From Pseudomonas anatoliensis (lineage in GTDB: Bacteria > Pseudomonadota > Gammaproteobacteria > Pseudomonadales > Pseudomonadaceae): a stretch of DNA of 64,000 nt. The notes beneath the pieces are model-generated. The model saw only the letters and a program-made list of their open reading frames with translations, did no database searches and had not been told where the DNA came from. A program made the position numbers and the translations under genes. Position 1 is the first letter of the stretch. Every line of letters begins with the position of its first letter. The stretch is from assembly GCF_017976235.1 (NCBI RefSeq), contig NZ_JACVHC010000001.1, positions 124,001 through 188,000 on the forward strand, written 5' to 3'. Below, piece by piece: positions 16,623 through 26,236 of this stretch.

Positions 16623-17063
16623 ATGCAACCTCGTATCGATTTTTACACTGCTTCCCCGGACGCCCTGAAAGCGATGCTCGCCCTGGAAACAGCCGTCTCC
16701 AAGCTGCCGCTGGAAAAAAACCTGATCGAACTGGTCAAGCTGCGCGCCTCGCAGATCAACGGCTGTGCCTTCTGTATCGACATGCACACCGCCGATGCAA
16801 TCAAGGGTGGCGAAACTCCGCGGCGCCTGTTCGCGGTAACGGCATGGCGTGAAGCGCCATTCTTCAGCGACCGTGAACGCGCCGCGCTGCTGTGGACCGA
16901 ATCGCTGACCCAACTGAGCCTGACGCACGCGCCGGACGAAGACTACGACGTCGTTGCCGCGCAGTTTTCGCCGAAGGAAATGGTCGATCTTAGCGTCGCG
17001 ATCAATACCATCAACAGCTGGAACCGCTTGGCGGTAGGCTTCCGTAAAACTCCTCAGGCCTGA
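16623..17063 (+). CDS. AhpD/carboxymuconolactone-decarboxylase family protein
   Basis: This 146-residue protein of the AhpD-like family has the redox CxxC and nearby histidine: GCAFCIDMH with Cys48, Cys51 and His55, preceded by VKLRASQING. These small all-helical proteins act as peroxidase-linked disulfide reductants, or in related forms as decarboxylases. The PFFSDRERAALLWTE segment is typical. I chose the ATG at 16623 (MQPRIDFYTASPDAL) over an in-frame TTG at 16605 because family members as I remember them start there. It converges with the AraC regulator gene. Confidence 0.88.
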   Translation: MQPRIDFYTASPDALKAMLALETAVSKLPLEKNLIELVKLRASQINGCAFCIDMHTADAIKGGETPRRLFAVTAWREAPFFSDRERAALLWTESLTQLSLTHAPDEDYDVVAAQFSPKEMVDLSVAINTINSWNRLAVGFRKTPQA

Positions 17064-17109
17064 GGCGACACCACAATTTGCGTGCAGGCGTGAGCCGGTC
17101 TTCAAATGT

Positions 17110-17874
17110 TTATTTGAGCCACTGACCGGGTGTGCTGCCGGTCATGGCTTTGAAGAACGCGATGAACGCGCTGTCACTGGCGAAGCCCAATTCGAAGCTG
17201 CAATAACTCAGGCTGCGTCCGATGGCGAGCAACTCCATGGCGCGCATCAAGCGCCATTGCTGGCGCCATTGCTGATAACTCATGCCGGTTTCGCGCTGGA
17301 AGATTCGGCCGATGGTGCGGCTGCTGGCGCCGATCTGGCGTTCCAGCACCTGCAGTTCCGGCGGCAATCGTTCCGGGGTTGCGAGCAGTGGCAGCAAACG
17401 CTTGTCCCGTGGCAAGGGCAACAACATCGGTTGTTGCGCCGCCTCGACAATTTCGCTCAGGCACAAACCCAGTAAATGGGCGAATTTGCCCTGTTGCCAA
17501 TCAGTGTCGAAATCCGCCGTAGCCATGGGCTCCAGCACGGCGCGCAGCAGAGGGCTGACCTCGATGACGCAAACTTGTTGCGGCAGCTCGCGGCACAATT
17601 CAGGGACCAGGTAAATGGAGCGGTAATCAACGCTTTGCTGCATCTGTGCCCGATGGCTCACACCCGCCGGAATCCACGCCGCTCGCGACGGTGGCAGCAG
17701 ACACAATTGCTGCGCGAGGGTGATGCGCGTGCAGCCCTGTCGGGTGTAGAGCAGTTGCCCGTGCAGGTGCTGATGTTGGCCGGAATCGTGATCACCCAGT
17801 ATTGCTGCGATGCCGATCACCGGCGCCGAGTAACAGTCCGCATCAAAGAGTGTGTGGGCGTCAATCCAAGCCAT
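17110..17874 (-). CDS. AraC-family transcriptional regulator with cupin N-terminal domain
   Basis: A 254-residue regulator. The N-terminal half is an AraC-type cupin sensor (GQHQHLHGQLLYTRQG, WIPAGVSHRAQM). The C-terminal 90 residues carry two helix-turn-helix units: LERQIGASSRTIGRIFQRETGMSY and SLSYCSFELGFASDSAFIAFFKAMTGSTPGQW. It is divergent from the MFS gene, with 98 bp between the starts, the usual layout for a regulator that controls its neighbouring efflux pump. The ligand is unknown. Confidence 0.92.
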   Translation of the reverse strand: MAWIDAHTLFDADCYSAPVIGIAAILGDHDSGQHQHLHGQLLYTRQGCTRITLAQQLCLLPPSRAAWIPAGVSHRAQMQQSVDYRSIYLVPELCRELPQQVCVIEVSPLLRAVLEPMATADFDTDWQQGKFAHLLGLCLSEIVEAAQQPMLLPLPRDKRLLPLLATPERLPPELQVLERQIGASSRTIGRIFQRETGMSYQQWRQQWRLMRAMELLAIGRSLSYCSFELGFASDSAFIAFFKAMTGSTPGQWLK

Positions 17875-17972
17875 GGGTTGTCCGATTTGCGCGATAAATT
17901 GGCAGGATTCGGATAATACGCCAATCAGCAGTTCTTAAACTCCTCGGCGGTTTACTTGAGGAGTCATAAACA

Positions 17973-19106
17973 ATGAACAACAAAAATCTGTTGCCGCTGG
18001 CGATTGCGTTGCTGATGTTTCCGCAGATTGCGCAGACCCTGTACAGCCCGGCGCTGGGGGATATCGGCAGGGTATTTAAAGTCAGTCCCGAGGCGGCAGC
18101 GCAGACCTTGTCGGTTTACTTCCTGGCCTTTGCCGTGGGCGTGGTGGTGTGGGGGCGATTGTGTGATCGCATCGGCCGGCGTCCGGTCATGCTTATGGGA
18201 TTGGCGATCTACGCGGTCGCCATGGTTATCGCCTTGCGAGTCAGCAGTTTCAACGGTCTATTGCTGGCGCAGGGGGTGGCAGCATTTGGTGCGGCGGTGG
18301 GCTCGGTGGTCACGCAGACTTTGCTGCGCGACCGTTTCAAAGGGGCAGAACTGGCGCAGGTTTTTTCCCTGGTGGGCATCGCGTTGGCGGCAAGTCCTGC
18401 AATCGGTCTGTTCAGCGGCGCTAGCCTGGTCGAGGCATTCGGCTATCGCGGCGTATTGACTGCACTGGTTTTGCTGGCCGCGACGCTGTGGCTCTGGAGT
18501 TGCTACGCCTTGCCGGAAACCCGTCCTGAGCAAACACCCCATGTCGACCTGTGGGAAACCCTCGCACGCATGTTGCGCGACTTGGGCATCTGGCGCTCGG
18601 CGTTATGGATTGCTGCGTTCAATGTGGCGCTGTTCAGTTATTACAGCCTTGGCCCGTTCATTTTTCAGCGCCTGAACCTGGACGCAACATGGTTCGGCTA
18701 CAGCGGCGTGATCCTCGCGCTGGGCTCAGGTTTTGGCGCATGGGCCAACAAGCGTTTATTGCAGGCAGGGTTTGCCGCGATGCAGTTGATCCGGCTCGCC
18801 GCCATCACCGGTTTGCTCGGTGGCGTTGGCGTCTGGTGGCTGCAGGACAGTGGCGCGTTTGTGCTGCCGATGTTGCTGATCGTGCTGGCGTTCGGCATGG
18901 CCATTCCCAATATTCTCGGCATGGCGCTGGTTGATTATTCGGATCGTCTCGGCACTGCCGGAGCGTTATTGGGGCTGATTTATTACCTGCTGATTGGCGC
19001 GGGGATGATGCTCGCCGGGTGGTCTCAGGCCCTCGGGGAAACCCTGATAGTGTGCAGTGCCGTGGCGTTGCTGCTGACAATAAGAGCAACAAAAGCAATT
19101 GTTTAA
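17973..19106 (+). CDS. MFS drug-efflux-type transporter (Bcr/CflA-like)
   Basis: A 377-residue, highly hydrophobic protein with about 12 predicted membrane segments. The MFS loop 2-3 signature is clear (WGRLCDRIGRRPV), and the TLYSPALGDIGRVF start and the RDRFKGAELAQVFS loop fit the Bcr/CflA drug:H+ antiporter branch. GAGGAG precedes the ATG at good spacing. It is divergent from the AraC-type regulator, which is the likely controller. The substrate is not predictable. Confidence 0.88.
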   Translation: MNNKNLLPLAIALLMFPQIAQTLYSPALGDIGRVFKVSPEAAAQTLSVYFLAFAVGVVVWGRLCDRIGRRPVMLMGLAIYAVAMVIALRVSSFNGLLLAQGVAAFGAAVGSVVTQTLLRDRFKGAELAQVFSLVGIALAASPAIGLFSGASLVEAFGYRGVLTALVLLAATLWLWSCYALPETRPEQTPHVDLWETLARMLRDLGIWRSALWIAAFNVALFSYYSLGPFIFQRLNLDATWFGYSGVILALGSGFGAWANKRLLQAGFAAMQLIRLAAITGLLGGVGVWWLQDSGAFVLPMLLIVLAFGMAIPNILGMALVDYSDRLGTAGALLGLIYYLLIGAGMMLAGWSQALGETLIVCSAVALLLTIRATKAIV

Positions 19107-19214
19107 GAAGTGTAAGCGCTGTAGGAAGCGTCTTGCATTTGTGTAGGAGGGCTCCGACTATCACGATTATTGATGATGTGGCATTACGCCATTCAATGAT
19201 CGCAAGGAAGTTGC

Positions 19215-20942
19215 GTGCCGTATTCGATTCGCGCTGTTTTTCCTCGTCATGTCACGCGTTGGCCGTTGTGGTCGGTCGTAGTGTTGAGCGTAAGTGCCTC
19301 CTCGCTTGAAGCGGCCGAAGCTGTCGCGCCGGGCCAGGAAGTGCTGCGCCAGCAGCAACAGCAACAGCGCGACTTGCAACAGCTGCAACTTGAGCAGAGA
19401 AAACGTCAGCTGGAGCGCGGCGCGTTCGGCCCGGCGCCGGTCACCCCGGCGATTCCCCAAACCGTTACGCCCGATGAGCGCTGCTGGCCGTTAAGCGGCA
19501 CGCGCATCGGCGGCGTCACGCTGATCGACAGCGACAAACTCAATGCCCGCATCAAGCCGCTGCTCGCGCCATGCATGGGCGTCGGCCAGATCAATCATCT
19601 GCTGGCGACCATCACCGCGATTTACGTCGAAAAGGGCTACATCGCCAGCCGTCCCTACCTGGTGAGTGCTCCGGCAGCGGGGCAATCGCTGGATATCCGG
19701 ATCGACGAAGGCTACATCGAGTCCATCGAACTGGCCGATCAAAGCCTGCCGGTTTCCCTCGGTGGTGCCTTCCCGGGCATGCTCGGCGGGCCGTTGAACC
19801 TGCGCGATCTGGAGCAGGGGCTGGATCAGTTGAACCGCTTGCGTTCGGTTGACCTCACCGCCGATATCGCCCCCGGCAGCCAGCCCGGCGCCTCACGGAT
19901 CATCCTGCGTTCGCGCACCACCGGGCACTCGCGCTGGGCCTTGAATGCGGGGGTCGACAACCTCGGCAGCGCCAGCACCGGGCGCGACCGCGATACCCTC
20001 AGTCTGAGCCTCGACAGCCCGCTGGAACTCAACGACCTGTTGAGCCTCAGCGCCAGTGACACGTTGAATCAGGGCGACCGCTACAGCCGCAACGCCAGCC
20101 TGTATTACGCGATCCCCTACGGCTACTGGACCTACAGCGTGTTCGCCAGCCACGCCGAATATCGCGCGCCGTTCAAATTGCCGAGCACGACCTTTCACAG
20201 CACCGGCATCACTGACCAGGTCAGCCTGCGCGCCGACCGCGTGTTGTGGCGCGACCAGAGCCGCCAGCTCAGCGCCAACCTGCAACTGGCGCACAAGGAC
20301 GTCGACAGCTACCTGCAACACGTCCGTCTGGGCATCCAGAGCCCGACCCTGACCGTGGCCGAAGCCGGGCTCAATCTGTTCTGGCTCGACCGCGCGGTGT
20401 GGAATCTCGACGTCAACTATGCACAAGGTCTGCGCTGGTTCGGTGCCGATGACGATTCCCGACAGGCGATCAACAACCTGCCGAAGGCGCAGTTTCGCAA
20501 GTATCGCGCCGGCCTCAGTCAATGGCGCAATGGCCAGTTCGGTGCGCAAGCCTGGCAATGGCAGAGCCAACTGAATTTGCAGTACAGCCCTGATCCGCTG
20601 CCGGCCATCGAGCAACTGTTGGGTACCGACGATTCGGCGGTGCGCGGTTATCGCGTCAGCAGTGCCTCCGGTGCCAGCGGTGCGATCTGGCGCAACACCT
20701 TACGCCTGCCGCTGCGCAGCGAATGGCCGGTGCAGATCACCCCGCGTGTCGGCCTCGACCACGGCTGGATCAAGGCCGATCACGGCGCCCAGGGTCAACG
20801 CCTGAGCGGCGCGAGTGTCGGCCTGAATCTGGGTTGGAAGAACCTGCAAGTGGACGTCGATTACCAACGCGCCCTCAACACCCCAAACGGTCTGCAACAT
20901 GAGCCCGAAACCTGGCTGATGCGGGTCGGGGTGCAGATATGA
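19215..20942 (+). CDS. TpsB outer-membrane transporter (ShlB/FhaC/HecB family)
   Basis: This 575-residue protein is the outer-membrane half of a two-partner secretion system. A signal region (to SASSLEA) precedes a Gln-rich linker (QQQQQQRDLQQLQLEQRKRQLERG). Two POTRA domains follow (GVTLIDSDKLNARIKPLL...; VSAPAAGQSLDIRIDEGYIESIEL). The C-terminal beta-barrel contains the VRGYRVSSASGASG motif of loop 6 and ends with alternating aromatic strands (LMRVGVQI). The GTG start at 19215 has AAGGAAG just before it. Its stop overlaps a possible ATG of the tpsA frame (ATGA), so the pair form an operon. It exports the adjacent TpsA. Confidence 0.93.
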   Translation: MPYSIRAVFPRHVTRWPLWSVVVLSVSASSLEAAEAVAPGQEVLRQQQQQQRDLQQLQLEQRKRQLERGAFGPAPVTPAIPQTVTPDERCWPLSGTRIGGVTLIDSDKLNARIKPLLAPCMGVGQINHLLATITAIYVEKGYIASRPYLVSAPAAGQSLDIRIDEGYIESIELADQSLPVSLGGAFPGMLGGPLNLRDLEQGLDQLNRLRSVDLTADIAPGSQPGASRIILRSRTTGHSRWALNAGVDNLGSASTGRDRDTLSLSLDSPLELNDLLSLSASDTLNQGDRYSRNASLYYAIPYGYWTYSVFASHAEYRAPFKLPSTTFHSTGITDQVSLRADRVLWRDQSRQLSANLQLAHKDVDSYLQHVRLGIQSPTLTVAEAGLNLFWLDRAVWNLDVNYAQGLRWFGADDDSRQAINNLPKAQFRKYRAGLSQWRNGQFGAQAWQWQSQLNLQYSPDPLPAIEQLLGTDDSAVRGYRVSSASGASGAIWRNTLRLPLRSEWPVQITPRVGLDHGWIKADHGAQGQRLSGASVGLNLGWKNLQVDVDYQRALNTPNGLQHEPETWLMRVGVQI

Positions 20943-21049
20943 CTCACACCAATAATGCAGTGAACAAACAGCCGTCGGATCTGAGCGCGACAGCCACGGC
21001 CAACACCAAAACGCGCGACGTGATGCCGTACTTACATGGAGACGTTTTT

Positions 21050-24000
21050 ATGCCAGCACATACCTTTGCATTTCATCTTTCCCCACGGGGCAAATTGCGC
21101 TGGGCGATCGCCAGCCTGTTCTTCGCCGTGCACCTGCCGAGCGCTTTGGCCGGTGGTGTAGTCGTCGCTCCCGGACCGGGCGGCACGGCGCAATTGCAGA
21201 CTCAGGGCGGTGTGCCCATCGTCAATATCGTCGCGCCCAACGGCTCGGGCCTGTCGCACAACCAGTTCCTCGACTACAACGTCGACCGCCAGGGTTTGGT
21301 GCTGAACAACGCCTTGCAGGCCGGGCAATCGCAACTCGCCGGGCAACTGGCAGCCAACCCGCAACTGCAAGGGCAAGCGGCGAGCGTGATCCTCAACGAA
21401 GTGATCAGCCGCAACCCGTCGGCCATCAACGGCGCACAGGAAATCTTCGGTCGCGCCGCCGATTATGTGCTGGCCAACCCCAACGGCATTTCGGTGAATG
21501 GCGGCAGTTTCATCAACACGCCGAACGCCAACCTGGTTGTCGGTCGCCCGGAGTTGAACGACGGCAAACTGCAAGCCCTGAGCACCCGTGACGCCAGCGG
21601 CCAGTTGCAGATTCAAAGCGGCGGCCTGCGTAACGGCGAGGGCTCGATCAACCTGATCGCCCCGCGTATCGACAGCCAGGGCGCGCTCAATGCCCGCGAC
21701 CAATTGAACCTCACCGTCGGCCGCAATCAGGTCGATTACGCCAGCGGCCAGGTGAAGGCTGTGGACCCGGCAGGCAACACCACCGATCAACGCATCGACG
21801 CCAGCCTGTTCGGGGCGATGCAAGCCGGACGCATCAATATCGTCAGCACCGCTGAAGGCGCTGGCGTGCGAGTGGGCGCTGTACAAGTGGCCGGGCGCGA
21901 TGGCGTGCAAATTCGTTCTGCCGGTGACCTCAGTGTCAGCGGCGATGCCGTGGCGAACAGTCTCGAGGTGACGCGCGCCGGCATCCGCAGCAGCCAGGGC
22001 GATGTCGGTCTGCACAGCGGCAAGGACCTGACCTTGGCCGCCACCGATGTCAGTGGCCGTGACGTTAGCGTCGATGCCAAGCGCAACCTGACCCTGAGCA
22101 CGGTAGAAAGCCGCAAGCTCCAGGAAAAGCGCGAAAACTGGAGTAACAGCACCATCGGCATCACGTGGGAAACCTACGACCGTAGCCAAACCGACAGCGA
22201 GTCGCGTCAGCACGGCAGCCAGATCATTGCCAGCCGCGACGCGACATTGTCCTCCGGCAAAGACACTCAACTGCACGCTGCAAAAGTCGAAGCGGCGAAC
22301 AATCTCAGCGTGCAAAGTGGCGGTGACCTGCGTCTGACCGCCGCCACCGAAAGCCACACCCAGACCGATCAGGGCAATCACCGCAAACACTTGTGGAAAG
22401 CCAACTGGAACACCAGCAGCGAAGAGCAGCGCAGTGTCACCAGCCAGTTGAAGGCTGGCAACATCGCCCTGCAAACCGCAGCGCTGTTGCGTTCCGAAGG
22501 CGCCGAGTTGAACAGCTCGGGCGACCTGCAACTGGCCGGCAAACAAGTAGAAATCACCACGGCCACACGAACCAGTCGCAGCAACGATAATCACTATTCC
22601 GGCGATCTGGTTGGCGGTGGTTTCTTTGGCAAAACCGGTGATGCCGACAAGGGCCAGACCCAGCATCAGGGCAGCAAGGTCAATGCGGCGGGCAAATTGA
22701 TCGTCAAGGCTGACGACGTCCGTATCAGCGGCAGCCAGGTCCGTGGCGGCACCGACGCGAGCGTGATCAGCGACAAGGGTTCGCTGATCGTCGACGGCGT
22801 GCAGGACACCTCGCACAGCAACAATCATGACAAGGACAGCAAGTTCTTCGGCATCAGCAAAGACGAGTCGCGCCAGAACGCCAAGGACAGCACCACGGTG
22901 CGCAGCGAACTGGTGTCCGACAGCAACCTCAAGCTCAAAGGCGCCAAGGACATCGAAGTGGCCGGCTCGACCGTCAAGGCGGGCGGCGCGCTGACGGCGG
23001 ACGCGGCGGGGGATGTGAACGTGCATTCTGCGCAGAACAGCCACGACAGCAGCACCACGACTGAAACCCGTGGCTTCGACGCCTACGCCAAAGAGCAAAC
23101 ACCGGAGCAATATCGCGCCGGCATTCATTACGAAGACAAGCAACAAACCGTGACCCGCAACGACGTCACGCAGCAAAGTTCGAGCCTCAGCGGCGGCAGC
23201 GTACAAGTGAAGGCGGGCGGTGACGTGACTCTCAAGGGCGCGGACGTTAAATCCACCGCTGGCGATACGACGTTGAGCGGTAAAAACGTGTCGTTGCTGG
23301 CCGAACAGGACAGCCACAAAACTACCACCGACACGTCCAGCACCGGCGGCGGTTTCTATTACACCGGCGGCCTTGACCGCGCCGGTAGCGGCGTTGATTT
23401 CGCCCACAGCACTTCGCAAGACACCAGCAGCAAAACCACTGCGCAAACCACCAGCGTGCAGAGCAGCGGCGGCCTGACGATCAACGCCGACAAGCTCGCC
23501 ACCGAAGGCGCGCAAGTGAAGGCTGGCAACGGTCTGAACATCGCGGCCAACGAAGTCGATAACCGCGCGGCCAGCAACACCGAAAGCAGCACTCACAACC
23601 AGAGCAACTGGTCGGCGGACATCGGCGCCAACGTCGAGTACAAAGACATCGCCCGGCCTATCGCTGGTGCGGTTAAAGATGTGCTGAACGCCAAGGTGCC
23701 GGACAAGGATGCACTGGCCAATCTCGGTCAGCCGAACGTCGGTATCGACGTCGCGGTCGGTCACGGCAGCGGCGAAAAAACCGAGCAAAACAGCAACGCT
23801 GTAGTCAGTCGTTTTGACGGCGGCACTGTCAACGTGAACGTCGCTGGAACCCTGCACGACCAAGGCACGCAGTACAACGCCAGCGCTGGCCAAGTGAACA
23901 TCAGCGCCGACAAACTGGTCGCCGATGCCGCGAGCAATACCCACACCAGCACCGACAGTTCGGTGGATGCCAAGGTTGACGTGCGGGTCTACACCAAAAC

Positions 24001-25519
24001 CGGCGAAGACGTGAATGTCGCCGGTAGCGGCGCGGGTGGCAGCAGCCAGTCGAGCAAGGACAGTTCCACGGCGGTAGTCGGCGCTTATGCCGGTAGCCAG
24101 GGTGTGAACATCAAGGTCGGTGGCGACGCACAGTTCGAAGGCAGCCGTTTCGACGGCGGGCAGGGCGGCGTCAGCGTCAAAACCGGCGGCGATCTTGCGC
24201 TGAATCAGGCCAACGATCGCCAGAACAGCAGTGACGCCAGTCTGCGCGGCAATGGTTCGCTGACGGTTGGCACCTTGCCAGGAACCGACGGCACCAACGT
24301 CGATCTTGGCGCCGGTTTCCAGCTCGATCACAGCACCAAGCAGACCACTGACACTCAGGCCCACGTCGCAAGCATCACCGGCAACGGCCCGGTACAACTG
24401 AGCAGCGGCGGCAATCAGGTCCAGCAAGGCACGACGATCGACAGCGCTGGCGCCATCGATCTGCATGCTGACGGCAAACTCGATCTGCAAGCGGCGACCA
24501 ACACTCACACTGCCACCGGCAGCAATCTCGGCGGCGGTTTGAAGGGCGGCGGCAGCAAATCCAGCAGCGAGAAGAGCCGCGATCAGGGCGGCAATCTCAG
24601 TGGCAATTTCAACATTGGTCGGGTCAATGAGCACTCACAAACGCTGACCGGTGGCCAACTCACCAGCCAGAGCGGGATCGCCCTGAGCGGTGACGCTGTT
24701 CATCTGCAAGGCACGCAAGTCAGTGCACCAAACGTCAACGTCGATGCACAGAAGGGCGGCTACGTTCAGGAGTCGGCACAGTCCACTGAAAGCCGTAACA
24801 ACTGGAACGTCGCGCTGAATGCCGGCGGTAATCTGAGCAGCAAAAAGCCGACAGCAGCCGAAGAGAAGGCCAGCAGCGACCACGGTTTCAATGCCGGCGC
24901 CAAGGTTGGCGTGGATTACCTGCAGGGCACCACGCAGCAGAACAGCCAGATCAAGGCTGACAGCGTGGTATTGAACAGCGCGGGTGATGCCCATCTGGCA
25001 GGTGCGCAAATCGATGCGAAGACGGTCAGCGGGAATGTCGCAGGTGATCTGGCAGTCGACAGCCGTCAAGACTCGAAGACAAGCGCCAAGGTTGACGTGG
25101 ATCTGGGCCTGACCGCCAAGAAGAACCCACCGAACGACAAGGAGAAACTCGCCGGCACCGACTACAAACCGACGCTGAAAGCGCAGGGAGAATACGCGCA
25201 CAAGGACAGCGTCGCGCAGGCGTCCGGCATCAGCGCCAGTCAAGGTGTAAAGCTGAATGTGGGCGGCGCGACACAACTGACCGGCGCTCGGATTTCGGCG
25301 AGTGAAGGCACGGTGGGGCTGGGTGGTTCGAAGGTCAGCAGCACCGATCTGAACAACCACGATTACGGCATCAAGGCTGGCCTCGATCTGCCACAAAAAA
25401 CAGAGGAAAACGCTCCAAAGGTTTCCCTTGAAAACGGCAACCTCAAAGTCGGCCCGATCACCCTGAGCGGGCATCTCGATACCCAAACCCTGCAGGCCGG
25501 AATCGACGAAAAAGGCTGA
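21050..25519 (+). CDS. TpsA exoprotein, filamentous-haemagglutinin-like
   Basis: This is the secreted partner of the TpsB just upstream. With the start at 21050 (GGAG eight bases before) it is 1489 residues and begins with a long signal peptide ending in PSALA. The frame could also start at the ATG at 20939 that overlaps the tpsB stop. The N-terminal TPS domain has NGSGLSHNQFLDYNVDRQGLVLNN, NPSAINGAQEIFGR and the NPNGI motif. The rest is haemagglutinin-type repeats rich in Gly, Ser and Asp. It ends in LQAGIDEKG without a VENN-type motif or any toxin domain, and no immunity gene follows, so it looks like an adhesin rather than a contact-inhibition toxin, or a shortened one. Confidence 0.9.
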   Translation: MPAHTFAFHLSPRGKLRWAIASLFFAVHLPSALAGGVVVAPGPGGTAQLQTQGGVPIVNIVAPNGSGLSHNQFLDYNVDRQGLVLNNALQAGQSQLAGQLAANPQLQGQAASVILNEVISRNPSAINGAQEIFGRAADYVLANPNGISVNGGSFINTPNANLVVGRPELNDGKLQALSTRDASGQLQIQSGGLRNGEGSINLIAPRIDSQGALNARDQLNLTVGRNQVDYASGQVKAVDPAGNTTDQRIDASLFGAMQAGRINIVSTAEGAGVRVGAVQVAGRDGVQIRSAGDLSVSGDAVANSLEVTRAGIRSSQGDVGLHSGKDLTLAATDVSGRDVSVDAKRNLTLSTVESRKLQEKRENWSNSTIGITWETYDRSQTDSESRQHGSQIIASRDATLSSGKDTQLHAAKVEAANNLSVQSGGDLRLTAATESHTQTDQGNHRKHLWKANWNTSSEEQRSVTSQLKAGNIALQTAALLRSEGAELNSSGDLQLAGKQVEITTATRTSRSNDNHYSGDLVGGGFFGKTGDADKGQTQHQGSKVNAAGKLIVKADDVRISGSQVRGGTDASVISDKGSLIVDGVQDTSHSNNHDKDSKFFGISKDESRQNAKDSTTVRSELVSDSNLKLKGAKDIEVAGSTVKAGGALTADAAGDVNVHSAQNSHDSSTTTETRGFDAYAKEQTPEQYRAGIHYEDKQQTVTRNDVTQQSSSLSGGSVQVKAGGDVTLKGADVKSTAGDTTLSGKNVSLLAEQDSHKTTTDTSSTGGGFYYTGGLDRAGSGVDFAHSTSQDTSSKTTAQTTSVQSSGGLTINADKLATEGAQVKAGNGLNIAANEVDNRAASNTESSTHNQSNWSADIGANVEYKDIARPIAGAVKDVLNAKVPDKDALANLGQPNVGIDVAVGHGSGEKTEQNSNAVVSRFDGGTVNVNVAGTLHDQGTQYNASAGQVNISADKLVADAASNTHTSTDSSVDAKVDVRVYTKTGEDVNVAGSGAGGSSQSSKDSSTAVVGAYAGSQGVNIKVGGDAQFEGSRFDGGQGGVSVKTGGDLALNQANDRQNSSDASLRGNGSLTVGTLPGTDGTNVDLGAGFQLDHSTKQTTDTQAHVASITGNGPVQLSSGGNQVQQGTTIDSAGAIDLHADGKLDLQAATNTHTATGSNLGGGLKGGGSKSSSEKSRDQGGNLSGNFNIGRVNEHSQTLTGGQLTSQSGIALSGDAVHLQGTQVSAPNVNVDAQKGGYVQESAQSTESRNNWNVALNAGGNLSSKKPTAAEEKASSDHGFNAGAKVGVDYLQGTTQQNSQIKADSVVLNSAGDAHLAGAQIDAKTVSGNVAGDLAVDSRQDSKTSAKVDVDLGLTAKKNPPNDKEKLAGTDYKPTLKAQGEYAHKDSVAQASGISASQGVKLNVGGATQLTGARISASEGTVGLGGSKVSSTDLNNHDYGIKAGLDLPQKTEENAPKVSLENGNLKVGPITLSGHLDTQTLQAGIDEKG

Positions 25520-25533
25520 TCCCCATACTCCCG

Positions 25534-25614
25534 TGTAGGAGCTGCCGCAGGCTGCGATCTTTTGCTCTTGGAAAACCAGGATCAAAAGATCGCAGCGTGC
25601 CGCAGCTCCTACAG
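25534..25614. repeat. REP pair (inverted) after tpsA
   Basis: The arms TGTAGGAGCTGCCGCAGGC... and ...GCCGCAGCTCCTACA bracket a short A-rich loop, forming a strong hairpin downstream of tpsA. Confidence 0.88.
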
Positions 25615-25650
25615 GGGATTTGCTTATGATCGGAATGATTTGCCGGTCTT

Positions 25651-25669
25651 AATAGTAACCATTACTATT
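25651..25669. promoter_or_regulatory. Fur box upstream of fecI
   Basis: AATAGTAACCATTACTATT is a perfect palindrome (8-bp arms, 3-bp centre) that fits the 19-bp Fur operator pattern. It lies 36 bp before the sigma-factor start, so iron-loaded Fur would shut the locus off. Confidence 0.82.
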
Positions 25670-25704
25670 CGCGCTCCTTTCCTCAGCACAACATCCATAC
25701 CCCC

Positions 25705-26196
25705 ATGCGTCCCCGCAGACCCGGCTTTTTCGAGCATTACGAAGAGTTGATCGGCACCTGGACTCGTCGTCTGCGCAATCGCGCGCAGGCCGAGGATCTG
25801 GCGCACGACACCTTTGTGCGGGTGCTTGAGTCCGATTCGGCAGAGGTGCAGCAACCCCGGGCGTATTTGCACCAGACCGCGCGCAATATCGCGGTCGATG
25901 GCTATCGGCGGGAGGATCGGCGCGGCGCCATGGAGTCGGAGGCGATCGATCACAGTGCGTCGTCATCCGGCGACCCGGAGCATTACATGCATGCGATCCA
26001 GTTGGCTGACTCCATCGAACGAGCGCTCGCGGAACTGCCGGCCAATTGCCGGAAGATTTTTGTCTGGCAGAAGATCGAAGGCCTGACCCAGGCGGAAATC
26101 GCAGAACGCCTGGGGCTGTCCAAGAACATGGTCGAAAAGTATATGATCCGCACCCTGCGGCATCTGCGTGATCGACTGGACGGGTTGCAGTCATGA
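25705..26196 (+). CDS. fecI: FecI-type ECF sigma factor
   Basis: A 163-residue extracytoplasmic-function sigma factor of the FecI group. Region 2 is visible as EHYEELIGTWTRRLRNRAQAEDLAHDTFVRVLE, and region 4 as ELPANCRKIFVWQKIEGLTQAEIAERLGLSKNMVEKYM with its helix-turn-helix. It should direct RNA polymerase to the promoter of the downstream TonB-dependent receptor after a surface signal. A Fur box immediately upstream gives iron control. The FecR-type anti-sigma gene and the receptor follow, completing the classical three-gene cell-surface signalling set. Confidence 0.93.
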   Translation: MRPRRPGFFEHYEELIGTWTRRLRNRAQAEDLAHDTFVRVLESDSAEVQQPRAYLHQTARNIAVDGYRREDRRGAMESEAIDHSASSSGDPEHYMHAIQLADSIERALAELPANCRKIFVWQKIEGLTQAEIAERLGLSKNMVEKYMIRTLRHLRDRLDGLQS

Positions 26197-26236
26197 GCCG
26201 CTGCAGCTTTTCATCCCCGGCCAAACAGGACATTCC

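Noticed and set aside
21032-24634. A 1200-codon frame on the minus strand opposite tpsA
   Set aside because: It mirrors the repetitive, G+C-rich tpsA codons, has no ribosome site or known domain, and reads like shadow sequence. The plus-strand TPS domain is clear.
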